This document shows positions 8,696 to 15,945 of a stretch of 64,000 nucleotides of DNA, in pieces (positions within the stretch are counted from its first letter, which is position 1; each line of letters begins with the position of its first letter). The DNA comes from Acidimicrobiia bacterium (GTDB lineage: Bacteria; Actinomycetota; Acidimicrobiia; Spongiisociales; JAHEDJ01). The stretch covers positions 54,467 to 118,466 of the forward strand of contig JARGFH010000004.1 in NCBI GenBank assembly GCA_029210695.1, in the 5' to 3' direction. Made by a program: the position numbers and the translations under genes. A model generated the notes under the pieces. That model saw only the letters and a list, made by a program, of their open reading frames with translations, was not told the DNA's origin and searched no databases.

Positions 8696-9586
8696 TCAGA
8701 TCAGCCGGGTTCCGTAGGCCGGGCCGGTTCCGTCGCGCCTGGCGACGGCTGCGGGGAGCCCTCGCTCCAGCATCACTTCGCAGATGCGAGCCCGGTATTC
8801 CTTGGTGGCCCGCATGTCGGTGATGGGGGAGATCGCGCCGGGGACCAGGCCGACCGCTGCCGCGATCAGCTCATCGGTGAGTTCTCTCCCGTTGAGCGTC
8901 TCTTCGACGGCGTGGGCGCGGGCCGGGATCGGCCCGACTGCTCCGAACGCCACACGGAAGTCGTTGTCTCCCGTCACCAGGACGGTGACGCCGGCCTGTG
9001 ATAGATCCTCACCCTGATACCGCTGCAGTTTGAGGTAGATCGCACCGTGCGGAGGCGGGGGAATCGGGATGGATAGGCCAGTCACGATCTCTCCTCCGGC
9101 CAGTGCCGTCTTGTGCGGACCAAGGAACCACTCTTCGATCGGGACGGTCCGGGCCCCGGCCGGTCCCAGCACCGCCACGGAGGTGTCCAGCACTAGAAGC
9201 GTAGGACCGGCGTCACAGGACGGGACGGCCGAACAGATGTTGCCGATGACGGTGGCCCGGTTGCGAATGCCGGGGGAGGCGACGGTGTCTGCCATCTCGA
9301 AGAGGATGGGGAGGTGGTCGTGAACGAGATCGGAGGTGAGGAGATCAGAGAATGTGACGAGGGGGCCGAGGAAGATGTGGTCGCCTTCGAGCGAGATTGT
9401 GTTGAGTCCGTCGATGGCCTTGATGTCGACGACGAGATCCGGGTGGATGGCATCGTCACGCAGCCATGGGACGAGATCGGTTCCGCCGGCGAGTATTCGG
9501 GCATCGGGTCCGGCGCGGGTGATGGCCTCGACCGCCTCGTCGAGCGTCGCGACCTTCTGGTAGGCGAACTGGTGGGCGATCGCCAT
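8696..9586 (-). CDS. Molybdenum hydroxylase medium (FAD-binding) subunit
   Basis: A 296-residue subunit with the two FAD-binding signatures of the CoxM/XdhB family: ILAGGTDLVP near residue 35, and TVIGNICSAVPSCDAG around residue 105. The C-terminal CO_deh_flav_C domain follows. It passes electrons from the Fe-S clusters to NAD or another acceptor. The start at 9586 is preceded by AGGAGGGG; a reading from 9622 adds 12 unconserved residues. It is the first gene of the Mo-hydroxylase block and is separated from the DUF1116 gene by 212 bp that contain a hairpin and a dyad, so it may have its own promoter. Confidence 0.95.
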   Translation of the reverse strand: MAIAHQFAYQKVATLDEAVEAITRAGPDARILAGGTDLVPWLRDDAIHPDLVVDIKAIDGLNTISLEGDHIFLGPLVTFSDLLTSDLVHDHLPILFEMADTVASPGIRNRATVIGNICSAVPSCDAGPTLLVLDTSVAVLGPAGARTVPIEEWFLGPHKTALAGGEIVTGLSIPIPPPPHGAIYLKLQRYQGEDLSQAGVTVLVTGDNDFRVAFGAVGPIPARAHAVEETLNGRELTDELIAAAVGLVPGAISPITDMRATKEYRARICEVMLERGLPAAVARRDGTGPAYGTRLI

Positions 9587-9705
9587 CGTTGCCCCTCCTT
9601 GCCTTGTTGTTGCAGAACTCAACCTACCCGGCAGCTGCCGATTCCATCACGCTATGACGTGAGGGATCCGGGTCAACAGGGCCGAACGGCTGAATTTGCA
9701 GGCTC

Positions 9706-9718
9706 GTCGGTCACCGAC
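9706..9718. promoter_or_regulatory. Dyad GTCGGTCACCGAC upstream of the Mo-hydroxylase genes
   Basis: A 13-bp palindrome (arms GTCGGT/ACCGAC around one base) located 120 bp upstream of the FAD-subunit start. It contains GGTCACCGA, which is also present in the divergent promoter region at 14618-14626. The shared 9-mer makes it a candidate operator for a common regulator; no regulator gene of that kind lies in the cluster. Confidence 0.35.
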
Positions 9719-9733
9719 TGGAGGGTTTCAACT

Positions 9734-9781
9734 TTCTCCGCAATGCTGTGTATCGAAAACCGACCACTGCATTGCGGAGAA
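9734..9781 (-). terminator. Hairpin between DUF1116 and Mo-hydroxylase genes
   Basis: Perfect 13-bp arms (9734-9746 and 9769-9781, core TCTCCGCAATG) around a 22-nt loop, lying just past the end of the DUF1116 gene on its strand. It has no strong T-run, so it may be an attenuator or processing site that separates the two halves of the run. Confidence 0.5.
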
Positions 9782-9798
9782 CCCGGTTTCACTGCCTT

Positions 9799-11202
9799 TC
9801 ACCGCACCCCGTCCGCCAGTGCAACCACGGCTTCTGCGAAGCATTGCATCGGTGCCTTCACGAGACCGGCGCCGACCATGCCGATGCCTGGGTCTTTGTG
9901 GGCAATGCCCGTGTTGATCTGTGGTTGCACGCCGGTTCGTACCACCAGCGTGGCGTCGATCCCGACCGGGGTTCCCCGGAACTCGAGTTGGGGGATCTGG
10001 TAGGCGGGGTGCTCGGCCAGGGTGATCTCATACATTTCCTGCGTGCGGCGTACCGCGCCGGAGGCCGTTCCACCGACGAACCCGACGATGGCCGGTGAGG
10101 CGGCCATGGCGAATCCACCCAGACCGACCGTCTCGGTGATGGCCGAGTCACCGATGTCCGGGTTGGCGTCGGCCTTGGTGAAGGCACCCAGAAACAGACC
10201 GTCCACGATCGGCGCCGGAGCAGTGAACCATCGATCTCCGGTCCCGGAGAGGCGAATGCCGAAGTCGGTGCCGTTGCGGGCCATCGTGGTCACCAGGCTC
10301 GAACCCTCGACGCCCGACGCCGCATCCACCGCCAGTTTTCCGGCCGCCATCACCAGATTGAGCATGAAGTGGTCGTTGCTCTCGATGAACCGGAACACGG
10401 CTCCGCGCTCGGCGAGCGGCACCGACTCGTTCTCCACGAGTCCCGGCCCGAACATCCGCAGCAGCAGCGAGGTGGCAGCCCGGTTCCGATTGTGGCCATC
10501 GTCGCCCATTTGCAACGCCTGGGCGATGAGCGACTGGAGGTCGATCGGACCGACGTACTTCAGTGTGGCGGCCACGACCGGACCGAGGACGTTGCCGATC
10601 CAGTGGAGCCGTTCGATGACCTCAGGCCCATACGCTCCGTAGCGGAGCACTTTGCCGAGCCCTTCGTTGAGCGTGGAGTAGGCAACTCCGTCTCCATCGG
10701 CGTCGCGCACGACTGCGACCGGCATCGAAGGCGACACGATTCCCGCCATCGGCCCGACCGTCTGATGATGGTGACAAGGCGACATGGTGATTCCACCCCC
10801 GCCGGCAATCTCCTCTGCCTCTTCCGCGGTGGCGGCCATTCCCTCGTACAGCAGCGCTCCGATGATTGCCCCCTTGATAGGCCCGCTGCTGCGGTCCCAG
10901 GTCAAAGGAGGTCCTGCGTGGAGGAGCATCGTGTCGGTCATTCCGGGGATGACTTCGCGGGCGACGGCCACATCGACGAACTGCGGACGCACCGCCAGCA
11001 TCCGCTCGATGGCCGTTGCGTTGGCCGCTTCGGTGCGGCCGGCCGCCGCCAGGGAGGCGAGCGCATCTGCGGTTCCGGCGGCCGGTGGCCTCCATTCCGC
11101 AGCTGCGATCGTGGTGGCCTGGTCGACGAGCGCCTGCCCGAGGATCTCGACCCCGGCGGTGGCAACGATCAGTTCGTCCTCAAGCAGGCGTTCGAGACTC
11201 AT
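9799..11202 (-). CDS. DUF1116 protein (YlbE/AllG-like), subunit of a carbamoyltransferase-type system
   Basis: A 467-residue DUF1116 protein. Diagnostic stretches are GMTDTMLLHAGPPLTWDRSSG, followed by PIKGAIIGALLYEG, and GGGGITMSPCHHHQTVGPMAG. In E. coli the homologue YlbE works with FdrA and YlbF as the oxamate carbamoyltransferase of allantoin breakdown (AllFGH), turning oxalurate and phosphate into oxamate and carbamoyl phosphate. The gene overlaps the FdrA gene by 4 nt (ATGA), and all three partners are present in order. In this cluster the substrate is more likely the product of the neighbouring ring-opening amidohydrolase. Family assignment is firm; the substrate is inference. Confidence 0.9.
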   Translation of the reverse strand: MSLERLLEDELIVATAGVEILGQALVDQATTIAAAEWRPPAAGTADALASLAAAGRTEAANATAIERMLAVRPQFVDVAVAREVIPGMTDTMLLHAGPPLTWDRSSGPIKGAIIGALLYEGMAATAEEAEEIAGGGGITMSPCHHHQTVGPMAGIVSPSMPVAVVRDADGDGVAYSTLNEGLGKVLRYGAYGPEVIERLHWIGNVLGPVVAATLKYVGPIDLQSLIAQALQMGDDGHNRNRAATSLLLRMFGPGLVENESVPLAERGAVFRFIESNDHFMLNLVMAAGKLAVDAASGVEGSSLVTTMARNGTDFGIRLSGTGDRWFTAPAPIVDGLFLGAFTKADANPDIGDSAITETVGLGGFAMAASPAIVGFVGGTASGAVRRTQEMYEITLAEHPAYQIPQLEFRGTPVGIDATLVVRTGVQPQINTGIAHKDPGIGMVGAGLVKAPMQCFAEAVVALADGVR

Positions 11203-12626
11203 GCTTCACCTCCCACCAATTCTGCCGCCCGGGTTGCCGCGGCCGCGTTCGAAAGGAACACCGCCGCCCCGGCCTTTTGAAGTAGACCGGCCTGATAGTC
11301 GAGGCCTTGCGGGTCGCCTTTCGACCCGCACAGGGTTGCCACGACGGCAATACCTGCCCCGCTGAGTTCTCGAATGACCGGCGCCAGTTCCACAGCCGGA
11401 TCGGGATTCGCTCCGTAGCCGAGTACCACGTCGAGCAGAACCACACCGATCGAGGTGTTGGTCACGGTCGATTCGAGGCGCTCGAGTCGTACCGTCTGGT
11501 CGATCATCGGATGGGCTCGGCCTTCCGTATACAAATCGTCTCCGTAGTCGACCAGGGACGAGCCCTCAGTCGTCTCGGTGAGGAACAGGGGTCCGATTAC
11601 CGGCTCGACGATGAACCGGGCCTCGTCGCGCAGGGTTCCGCCGGAGAACAGACCGCGCAGGCCTCCCGACCTGTGATCACCACTCGCAGCCGGCCAGATC
11701 GTGAAGGTGGCGGGCTCCCTACCCAGGAGCGAAAGGACCGCGTTGGCGGCTCCTTCGAGCGTCGACCCCGGCTCCATGAAGGCGACGACGACCGGTGTGG
11801 AACAATGGGCGGCGGCGGCGCGGACGGCGGTTGCCACTTCTGTGGCCGGCGGCTTCGAGACGACCACGATCACGTCGGTGCCCGGATCGGCGTCGAGGGC
11901 CGTCAAGCCGCGCAGTGTCGACGACCCTCCCACCGCCTCAGACAAATCCCGGCTCCCGGTGCCCCAGGCGTGGCGGATTCCCACTCCGGCGTCGTCGAGG
12001 AGGCACGTGAGCTGCTGAATGCCGGTCCCGGAAGCTCCGACCAGGCTCACCGACCCCGGCCGTACGGCGTTGGCAAACCCGAGGCCGATGCCGCCCACGA
12101 TCGATGTGCCGCAATCGGGACCCATGACGAGGAGATCCCGCTTTGCCGCCTCCTCCTTGAGGAGAATCTCGTGCTCGATTGAAACGTTGTCGCTGAATAC
12201 CATCACATGTAGACCAGCCCGCAGAGCTCCCATCGCTTCGACAAAGGCATAACGGCCGGGAATCGAGATCAGGGCCAGATTGGCCCCGATGGTCGCAGCC
12301 GCCGTTTCGACGAGATGCGCCGGCGGCGAGTCGGTGGGTTCGGAAGATCCCCGCTTGGCGGCGAGTGCCTCCTCGAGAACCTGGTCGGTGGTGGCGAGCG
12401 CAGCTTCGTCCACCGCCCGCACCGCCACGATCAGATCGTTCGGTCCCACCCCGACCAACTGCTCCGGGTCGAAATGCAGATCTTCGAGGAGTGTCAGGTT
12501 GAGCTCGGTTCCCATCGCCACCAGGGCCTCCTCGACACCCGCCGCCGTGCGCAGGACCTGGCTGGCCTGCATGAGCCGGACGGAGTCGTGATAGCGGCCC
12601 GAGTGGACGGTGATACGGTCGATCAT
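11199..12626 (-). CDS. FdrA family protein (AllF-like), succinyl-CoA synthetase fold
   Basis: A 475-residue FdrA homologue. It shows the succinyl-CoA-synthetase-like core: GPDCGTSIVGGIGLGFANAV, the glycine-rich GASGTGIQQL, and GTGSRDLSEAVGG. FdrA proteins are the largest part of the oxamate carbamoyltransferase complex and probably bind the phosphorylated or carbamoylated intermediate. Both flanking partners overlap it by 4 nt (11199-11202 with DUF1116, 12623-12626 with DUF2877), which points to coupled translation and a stoichiometric complex. No separate carbamate kinase gene follows, although allantoin operons usually carry one. Confidence 0.9.
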   Translation of the reverse strand: MIDRITVHSGRYHDSVRLMQASQVLRTAAGVEEALVAMGTELNLTLLEDLHFDPEQLVGVGPNDLIVAVRAVDEAALATTDQVLEEALAAKRGSSEPTDSPPAHLVETAAATIGANLALISIPGRYAFVEAMGALRAGLHVMVFSDNVSIEHEILLKEEAAKRDLLVMGPDCGTSIVGGIGLGFANAVRPGSVSLVGASGTGIQQLTCLLDDAGVGIRHAWGTGSRDLSEAVGGSSTLRGLTALDADPGTDVIVVVSKPPATEVATAVRAAAAHCSTPVVVAFMEPGSTLEGAANAVLSLLGREPATFTIWPAASGDHRSGGLRGLFSGGTLRDEARFIVEPVIGPLFLTETTEGSSLVDYGDDLYTEGRAHPMIDQTVRLERLESTVTNTSIGVVLLDVVLGYGANPDPAVELAPVIRELSGAGIAVVATLCGSKGDPQGLDYQAGLLQKAGAAVFLSNAAAATRAAELVGGEA

Positions 12627-13444
12627 GAGTCATTCTCCCGGGTGAGTGCAGAGCCGCCGATCCAAAGGCCGGCCGCCAGGGCGGCGCCCGACGAGTGACC
12701 GACGGCGATGAGGCGGTTCGTGGCCGACGTGAGGTCACCCCGCCCCGTCAAGGCGCACAGGACCTGTGCGAAGGGGAGAGCGACCCTGCCTCGGAGAGCG
12801 TGGCGGATCAACGCCCCCGAGAAGCTGGTTGTGCGGGTTCTGGTCAGATCGTCGAGTGGACGGATGAGGCGCTCGAAGTAGGGCAGGTGGCGGCCCAGTG
12901 CGCCGCCGAGCAGAAGGTGCGAAGCGAGCGCTCCTGCTACAACGTCGTCGCCTTCTGGAGTCAGACCCTCTCCCTTACCGAGCAGCATCAGGGAGCTACT
13001 GAGCACTGCTTCGGCATCCTCATCGGTGAGCGCCTCGAGCAGCCCCGAACCGTCTACCGGGCCGATCGTCAGGCGCAGCCTCTCCAGGTTCGTCCGCAGC
13101 TGGGACTTCTCACACCGACCGAGGGATGGTCGGGGATCGAACCAGCGACGGGCTTGCGCGGTGAGGCTCCCAACGCGGATCATGCCGTCCCCCACGGAGA
13201 CGGCATCATCGCTGCCGATCCACCGCCCGAGTTCTTCCACGGCCAGCTCGAGGGCGTTCGGTAGACGGACGGCGGCGCGGTCGGACACCACGATCGCCTC
13301 ATCGCCCGTCCCCATCCAGGCAGCATGATCGGAGACGCCGAGCAAGGTGGCCGCCTGAACGGGTCCCGTCAGCAACGGTTGCAGCGCAACACTCGCTATC
13401 GCGGCGAGTTGAACGGTCGCGGCGGGAGTCGTCGACCCGTGCAC
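12623..13444 (-). CDS. DUF2877 protein (YlbF/AllH-like)
   Basis: A 273-residue DUF2877 protein. The family signature LLGKGEGLTPEGDDVVAGAL is clear in the second half. It is the third component of FdrA-type carbamoyltransferase systems. The start is a GTG at 13444, 3 nt after the amidohydrolase stop, and it overlaps the FdrA gene by 4 nt. The position directly after the amidohydrolase links ring opening to carbamoyl transfer. Confidence 0.85.
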   Translation of the reverse strand: MHGSTTPAATVQLAAIASVALQPLLTGPVQAATLLGVSDHAAWMGTGDEAIVVSDRAAVRLPNALELAVEELGRWIGSDDAVSVGDGMIRVGSLTAQARRWFDPRPSLGRCEKSQLRTNLERLRLTIGPVDGSGLLEALTDEDAEAVLSSSLMLLGKGEGLTPEGDDVVAGALASHLLLGGALGRHLPYFERLIRPLDDLTRTRTTSFSGALIRHALRGRVALPFAQVLCALTGRGDLTSATNRLIAVGHSSGAALAAGLWIGGSALTRENDS

Positions 13445-13447
13445 CGA

Positions 13448-14539
13448 TCAGCCGTGATCGACGATGGCGATCATGGGGCCACCGCCGGAAGGACCTTGAT
13501 GAAGTGCTCCGACGGACACGAAGACGGCCGGATCGCCGACCGCCGCCGAGACCACGCCACCGACCGTGCCCTTGATCTGGCGGTGATGATGCACGTCCGA
13601 GTCGTTGAGCATGACCTGGCGACGCCCGCGGACCCGGGAGGTCGGGTCGGCCTCGCACTTGCAGAACATGTTCACAACCCGGCCGTCGAGGTCTTCTGCC
13701 TTGGCCCGCTCGGGAATATCGAGACCGGCATTGCGGATCGCCTCGTAGACGGCTTCGATGTCCAGGGCGTCGTCCATGACGCTATGGCCGATTTGATACC
13801 GCCCGCCGACCCCGCGGGCGTTTCCGACGACCACCGTCTGCGCCTGGTCGAGTTCAACACCGGACGAACATGATGCAACCGCGGAATAGAGGCTGAGGTC
13901 GTGACAGATCTGCTCGTTCGTCGGCATCTCGATCTCACCGAGCGCAACGGCGATTCCGAGCCCGGACGTGCCGTTGGAGATGTCCATGGAGCGGAGGGTC
14001 TCCTCGGTGATGACCGTGTTGCCGCGTGCCCTGGCCTGTACGATCGTCTCCATGGTGAGCAGAGGCGTTTTCGTTTGCACGTAGTGAACGTCGGCCGGAT
14101 CGTCGATGCCGGCATTCTTCATGGCTCTCCGCACGCCTTCGGCGACCTTCTCGACCATCGCCACCCGCCCGATGTCCTCGGGAAGGATCGCGTCGCTCAT
14201 GGCGATTCCGACGGTGAGCCGCGGTTCGTCTGATGGGGGCGCATCGACCCGGGCGAACACGGTCGCATGCGGGCACAGCACGCCGTCGACGCCGCCCGAC
14301 CAAACCATCGGGATCTGCCCGACTTCCTCGACCGGGCGCGTGCCTTTCTCCATGAGCACTTTGCGGAAGGCTTGATCGGCGAGGATGCGGGTGAAGTCGT
14401 TCACACCGCCGTTCCCCTCGGTCTTGCCGACTACTGCGATGACCTCATCTGCAGCGAATACACCTTCGTCGATGAGCGCCGCCAATCCGGACGCGTCCGA
14501 GACCCCTTCGAGGATGACCTTGCGTACCTCGATCGCCAT
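13448..14539 (-). CDS. Ring-opening amidohydrolase, barbiturase/cyanuric acid hydrolase family
   Basis: A 363-residue protein made of three structural repeats, as in AtzD and barbiturase. Each repeat keeps a Lys/Ser pair: Lys39 with Ser81 ([15 protein letters not shown]), Lys157 with Ser226 ([16 protein letters not shown]), and Lys294 with Ser351 (FCKCEAD; GPSGGGP). The second pair is the catalytic dyad known from the family. These enzymes hydrolyse the amide ring of barbiturate to ureidomalonate or of cyanurate to carboxybiuret. The start at 14539 has an ideal AAGGAGGT site. It is the first gene of the leftward run and faces the cytosine deaminase gene, which favours barbiturate as substrate; sequence alone cannot exclude cyanurate. 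Confidence 0.9.
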   Translation of the reverse strand: MAIEVRKVILEGVSDASGLAALIDEGVFAADEVIAVVGKTEGNGGVNDFTRILADQAFRKVLMEKGTRPVEEVGQIPMVWSGGVDGVLCPHATVFARVDAPPSDEPRLTVGIAMSDAILPEDIGRVAMVEKVAEGVRRAMKNAGIDDPADVHYVQTKTPLLTMETIVQARARGNTVITEETLRSMDISNGTSGLGIAVALGEIEMPTNEQICHDLSLYSAVASCSSGVELDQAQTVVVGNARGVGGRYQIGHSVMDDALDIEAVYEAIRNAGLDIPERAKAEDLDGRVVNMFCKCEADPTSRVRGRRQVMLNDSDVHHHRQIKGTVGGVVSAAVGDPAVFVSVGALHQGPSGGGPMIAIVDHG

Positions 14540-14610
14540 GGCGCGATACCTCCTTCTCCGACTCTGAATCTGATCTGTCCATCATCGTCCCAACTCGTGA
14601 CGCCGAATAG

Positions 14611-14635
14611 GGGCCTAGGTCACCGAATAGGTGAC
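14611..14635. promoter_or_regulatory. Operator-like dyads in the divergent promoter region
   Basis: The 117-bp gap between the amidohydrolase and cytosine deaminase genes carries GGTGAC/GTCACC arms around GAATA (14619-14635), preceded by CCTAGG, plus a direct repeat of CCGAATAGG at 14603 and 14623. GGTCACCGA within it recurs at 9709-9717 upstream of the Mo-hydroxylase genes. A regulator binding site for both divergent units is the likely reading. Confidence 0.5.
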
Positions 14636-14656
14636 GGGCGTGGCATTCTGTAGGGC

Positions 14657-15094
14657 ATGGATGCATTTCTGGAGGCCGCCATCGAAGAGGCACGCCTGGG
14701 GTTGGCCGAGGGTGGGATTCCGATCGGGTCGGTTCTCGTAGTGGATGGTGAGATCGTAGGCCGGGGGCATAACCGTCGTGTCCAACAGGGCAGCACTGTG
14801 TTGCACGCCGAGATGGACGCGCTCGAGAACGCCGGCCGGATGTCCGGCGCCGACTATCGCCGTTCTGTGCTCTATTCAACGTTGTCGCCGTGTGACATGT
14901 GTTCCGGTGCGGCGCTGCTGTACGGAATCCCGCGAATCGTCGTAGGGGAGAACCGGACGTTCCAGGGTCCGGAATCGTACGTGCGATCACGGGGCGTTGA
15001 AGTGGAAGTCGTCGATGATCCGTCTTGCGTGGCGATGATGGAATCCTTCATTCGGGAGCACCCCGAACTGTGGAACGAGGACATCGGGGTTTGA
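14657..15094 (+). CDS. Cytosine deaminase, yeast FCY1-like (CDA fold)
   Basis: A 145-residue zinc deaminase with His50-Ala-Glu52 (HAEMDALENAGR) and Cys79/Cys82 (LSPCDMC). The sequence after the zinc site (SGAALLYGIPRIVVGENRTF, then VEVVDD and a C-terminal WNEDIG) follows yeast cytosine deaminase much more closely than TadA or dCMP deaminase. Predicted reaction: cytosine to uracil and ammonia in the cytoplasm. It opens the rightward unit, 117 bp from the amidohydrolase gene, with the racemase-like gene 9 nt downstream. No good ribosome site precedes 14657; CATTCT lies 7 nt before a possible leaderless start. Guanine or another amino-azine cannot be fully excluded. Confidence 0.85.
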   Translation: MDAFLEAAIEEARLGLAEGGIPIGSVLVVDGEIVGRGHNRRVQQGSTVLHAEMDALENAGRMSGADYRRSVLYSTLSPCDMCSGAALLYGIPRIVVGENRTFQGPESYVRSRGVEVEVVDDPSCVAMMESFIREHPELWNEDIGV

Positions 15095-15103
15095 GGAGGT
15101 TCG

Positions 15104-15790
15104 ATGAAGAGGATCGGATTGCTCGGCGGGATGAGCTGGGAGTCGTCGGTCGAGTACGAACGGATCATCAATGAAGAAGTGCGGTCCCGGCTCGGAGGTG
15201 TGCACTCGGCCGACCTGATCGTCAGATCGTACGACTTTGCCGAGATCGAGAAGCTCCAGGAGCGTGGGGCCTGGGACGAAGCAGGAGAACTGCTGGCGGC
15301 CGATGCAGCTTCGCTCGAGGCGGCCGGCGCCGAGGTGATCCTCTTGTGCACGAACACCATGCACAAGGTGGCTGCATCCATCGAGGCGGCCATCACCGTT
15401 CCGTTCCTACACCTGGCGGACGCCACCGCCGAGGCCGTGCTGGCTGCCGGCGTGTCGAACGTCGCGTTGCTGGGCACGCGCTACACGATGGAGCAGGACT
15501 TCTACCGATCGCGGCTTGAGCGCCACGGCCTGGGGGTGCTGATTCCGGAAGAACCCGACCGAACGATGATCCACACCGTGATCTTCTCGGAGTTGGTCCG
15601 TGGTGTCATCACCGAGGAGTCGAGGGGGCAATACCTGGCCGCCATCGACCGGTTGCTGGAGCGGGGCGCGCAGGGGGTCATTGCCGGATGCACCGAGATC
15701 GAGTTGCTGGTGTCATCCGGGGACCTCGAGTGCCCCTACTTCCCGACGACCCGCCTGCACGCCCTCGCCGCAGTCGATTTCGCGTTGTGA
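15104..15790 (+). CDS. Aspartate/glutamate racemase superfamily protein (YgeA-like)
   Basis: A 228-residue protein with LGGMSWESS at the N-terminus and both catalytic-type cysteines, Cys82 (LLCTNTMHK) and Cys196 (AGCTEIELL), so proton abstraction on both faces is possible. GAGGAGG precedes the ATG. YgeA-type proteins racemise amino acids, but the same fold includes hydantoin racemases, maleate isomerases and arylmalonate decarboxylases. Cotranscription with a cytosine deaminase and divergence from a barbiturase-type operon raise the possibility of a role on a ring-opened C3/C4 intermediate. That is inference only. Confidence 0.85.
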   Translation: MKRIGLLGGMSWESSVEYERIINEEVRSRLGGVHSADLIVRSYDFAEIEKLQERGAWDEAGELLAADAASLEAAGAEVILLCTNTMHKVAASIEAAITVPFLHLADATAEAVLAAGVSNVALLGTRYTMEQDFYRSRLERHGLGVLIPEEPDRTMIHTVIFSELVRGVITEESRGQYLAAIDRLLERGAQGVIAGCTEIELLVSSGDLECPYFPTTRLHALAAVDFAL

Positions 15791-15792
15791 AA

Positions 15793-15848
15793 CCCCGTTC
15801 TGGCGTTAGAAAGCGCGCAATTCTGGCGGGTTCCTGACGCCAGAAGGG
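15793..15848. repeat. CCCCGTTCT-family inverted repeat, copy B
   Basis: Imperfect arms CCCCGTTCTGGCGTTAG (15793-15809) and CTGACGCCAGAAGGG (15834-15848). The arms and the loop (AGCGCGCA, TTCTGGCGGGTT) match copy C at 27696-27752. It begins 3 nt after the racemase-like gene. Confidence 0.75.
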
Positions 15849-15855
15849 ACAAAAT

Positions 15856-15888
15856 GAGAGTTCCCCCGGAGAGGCCGGGGGAACTCTC
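15856..15888. terminator. Strong hairpin terminator between convergent genes
   Basis: A 14-bp perfect stem (GAGAGTTCCCCCGG at 15856-15869 with its complement at 15875-15888) and a 5-nt loop. On the minus strand it is followed by ATTTTG, so it best serves the M23 peptidase gene reading leftward. Confidence 0.8.
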
Positions 15889-15945
15889 TCCGGATGACTG
15901 GCCGGGGAAGGCCGGTGGCCGGGGGGCAAGCCACCAGATGTGCCG

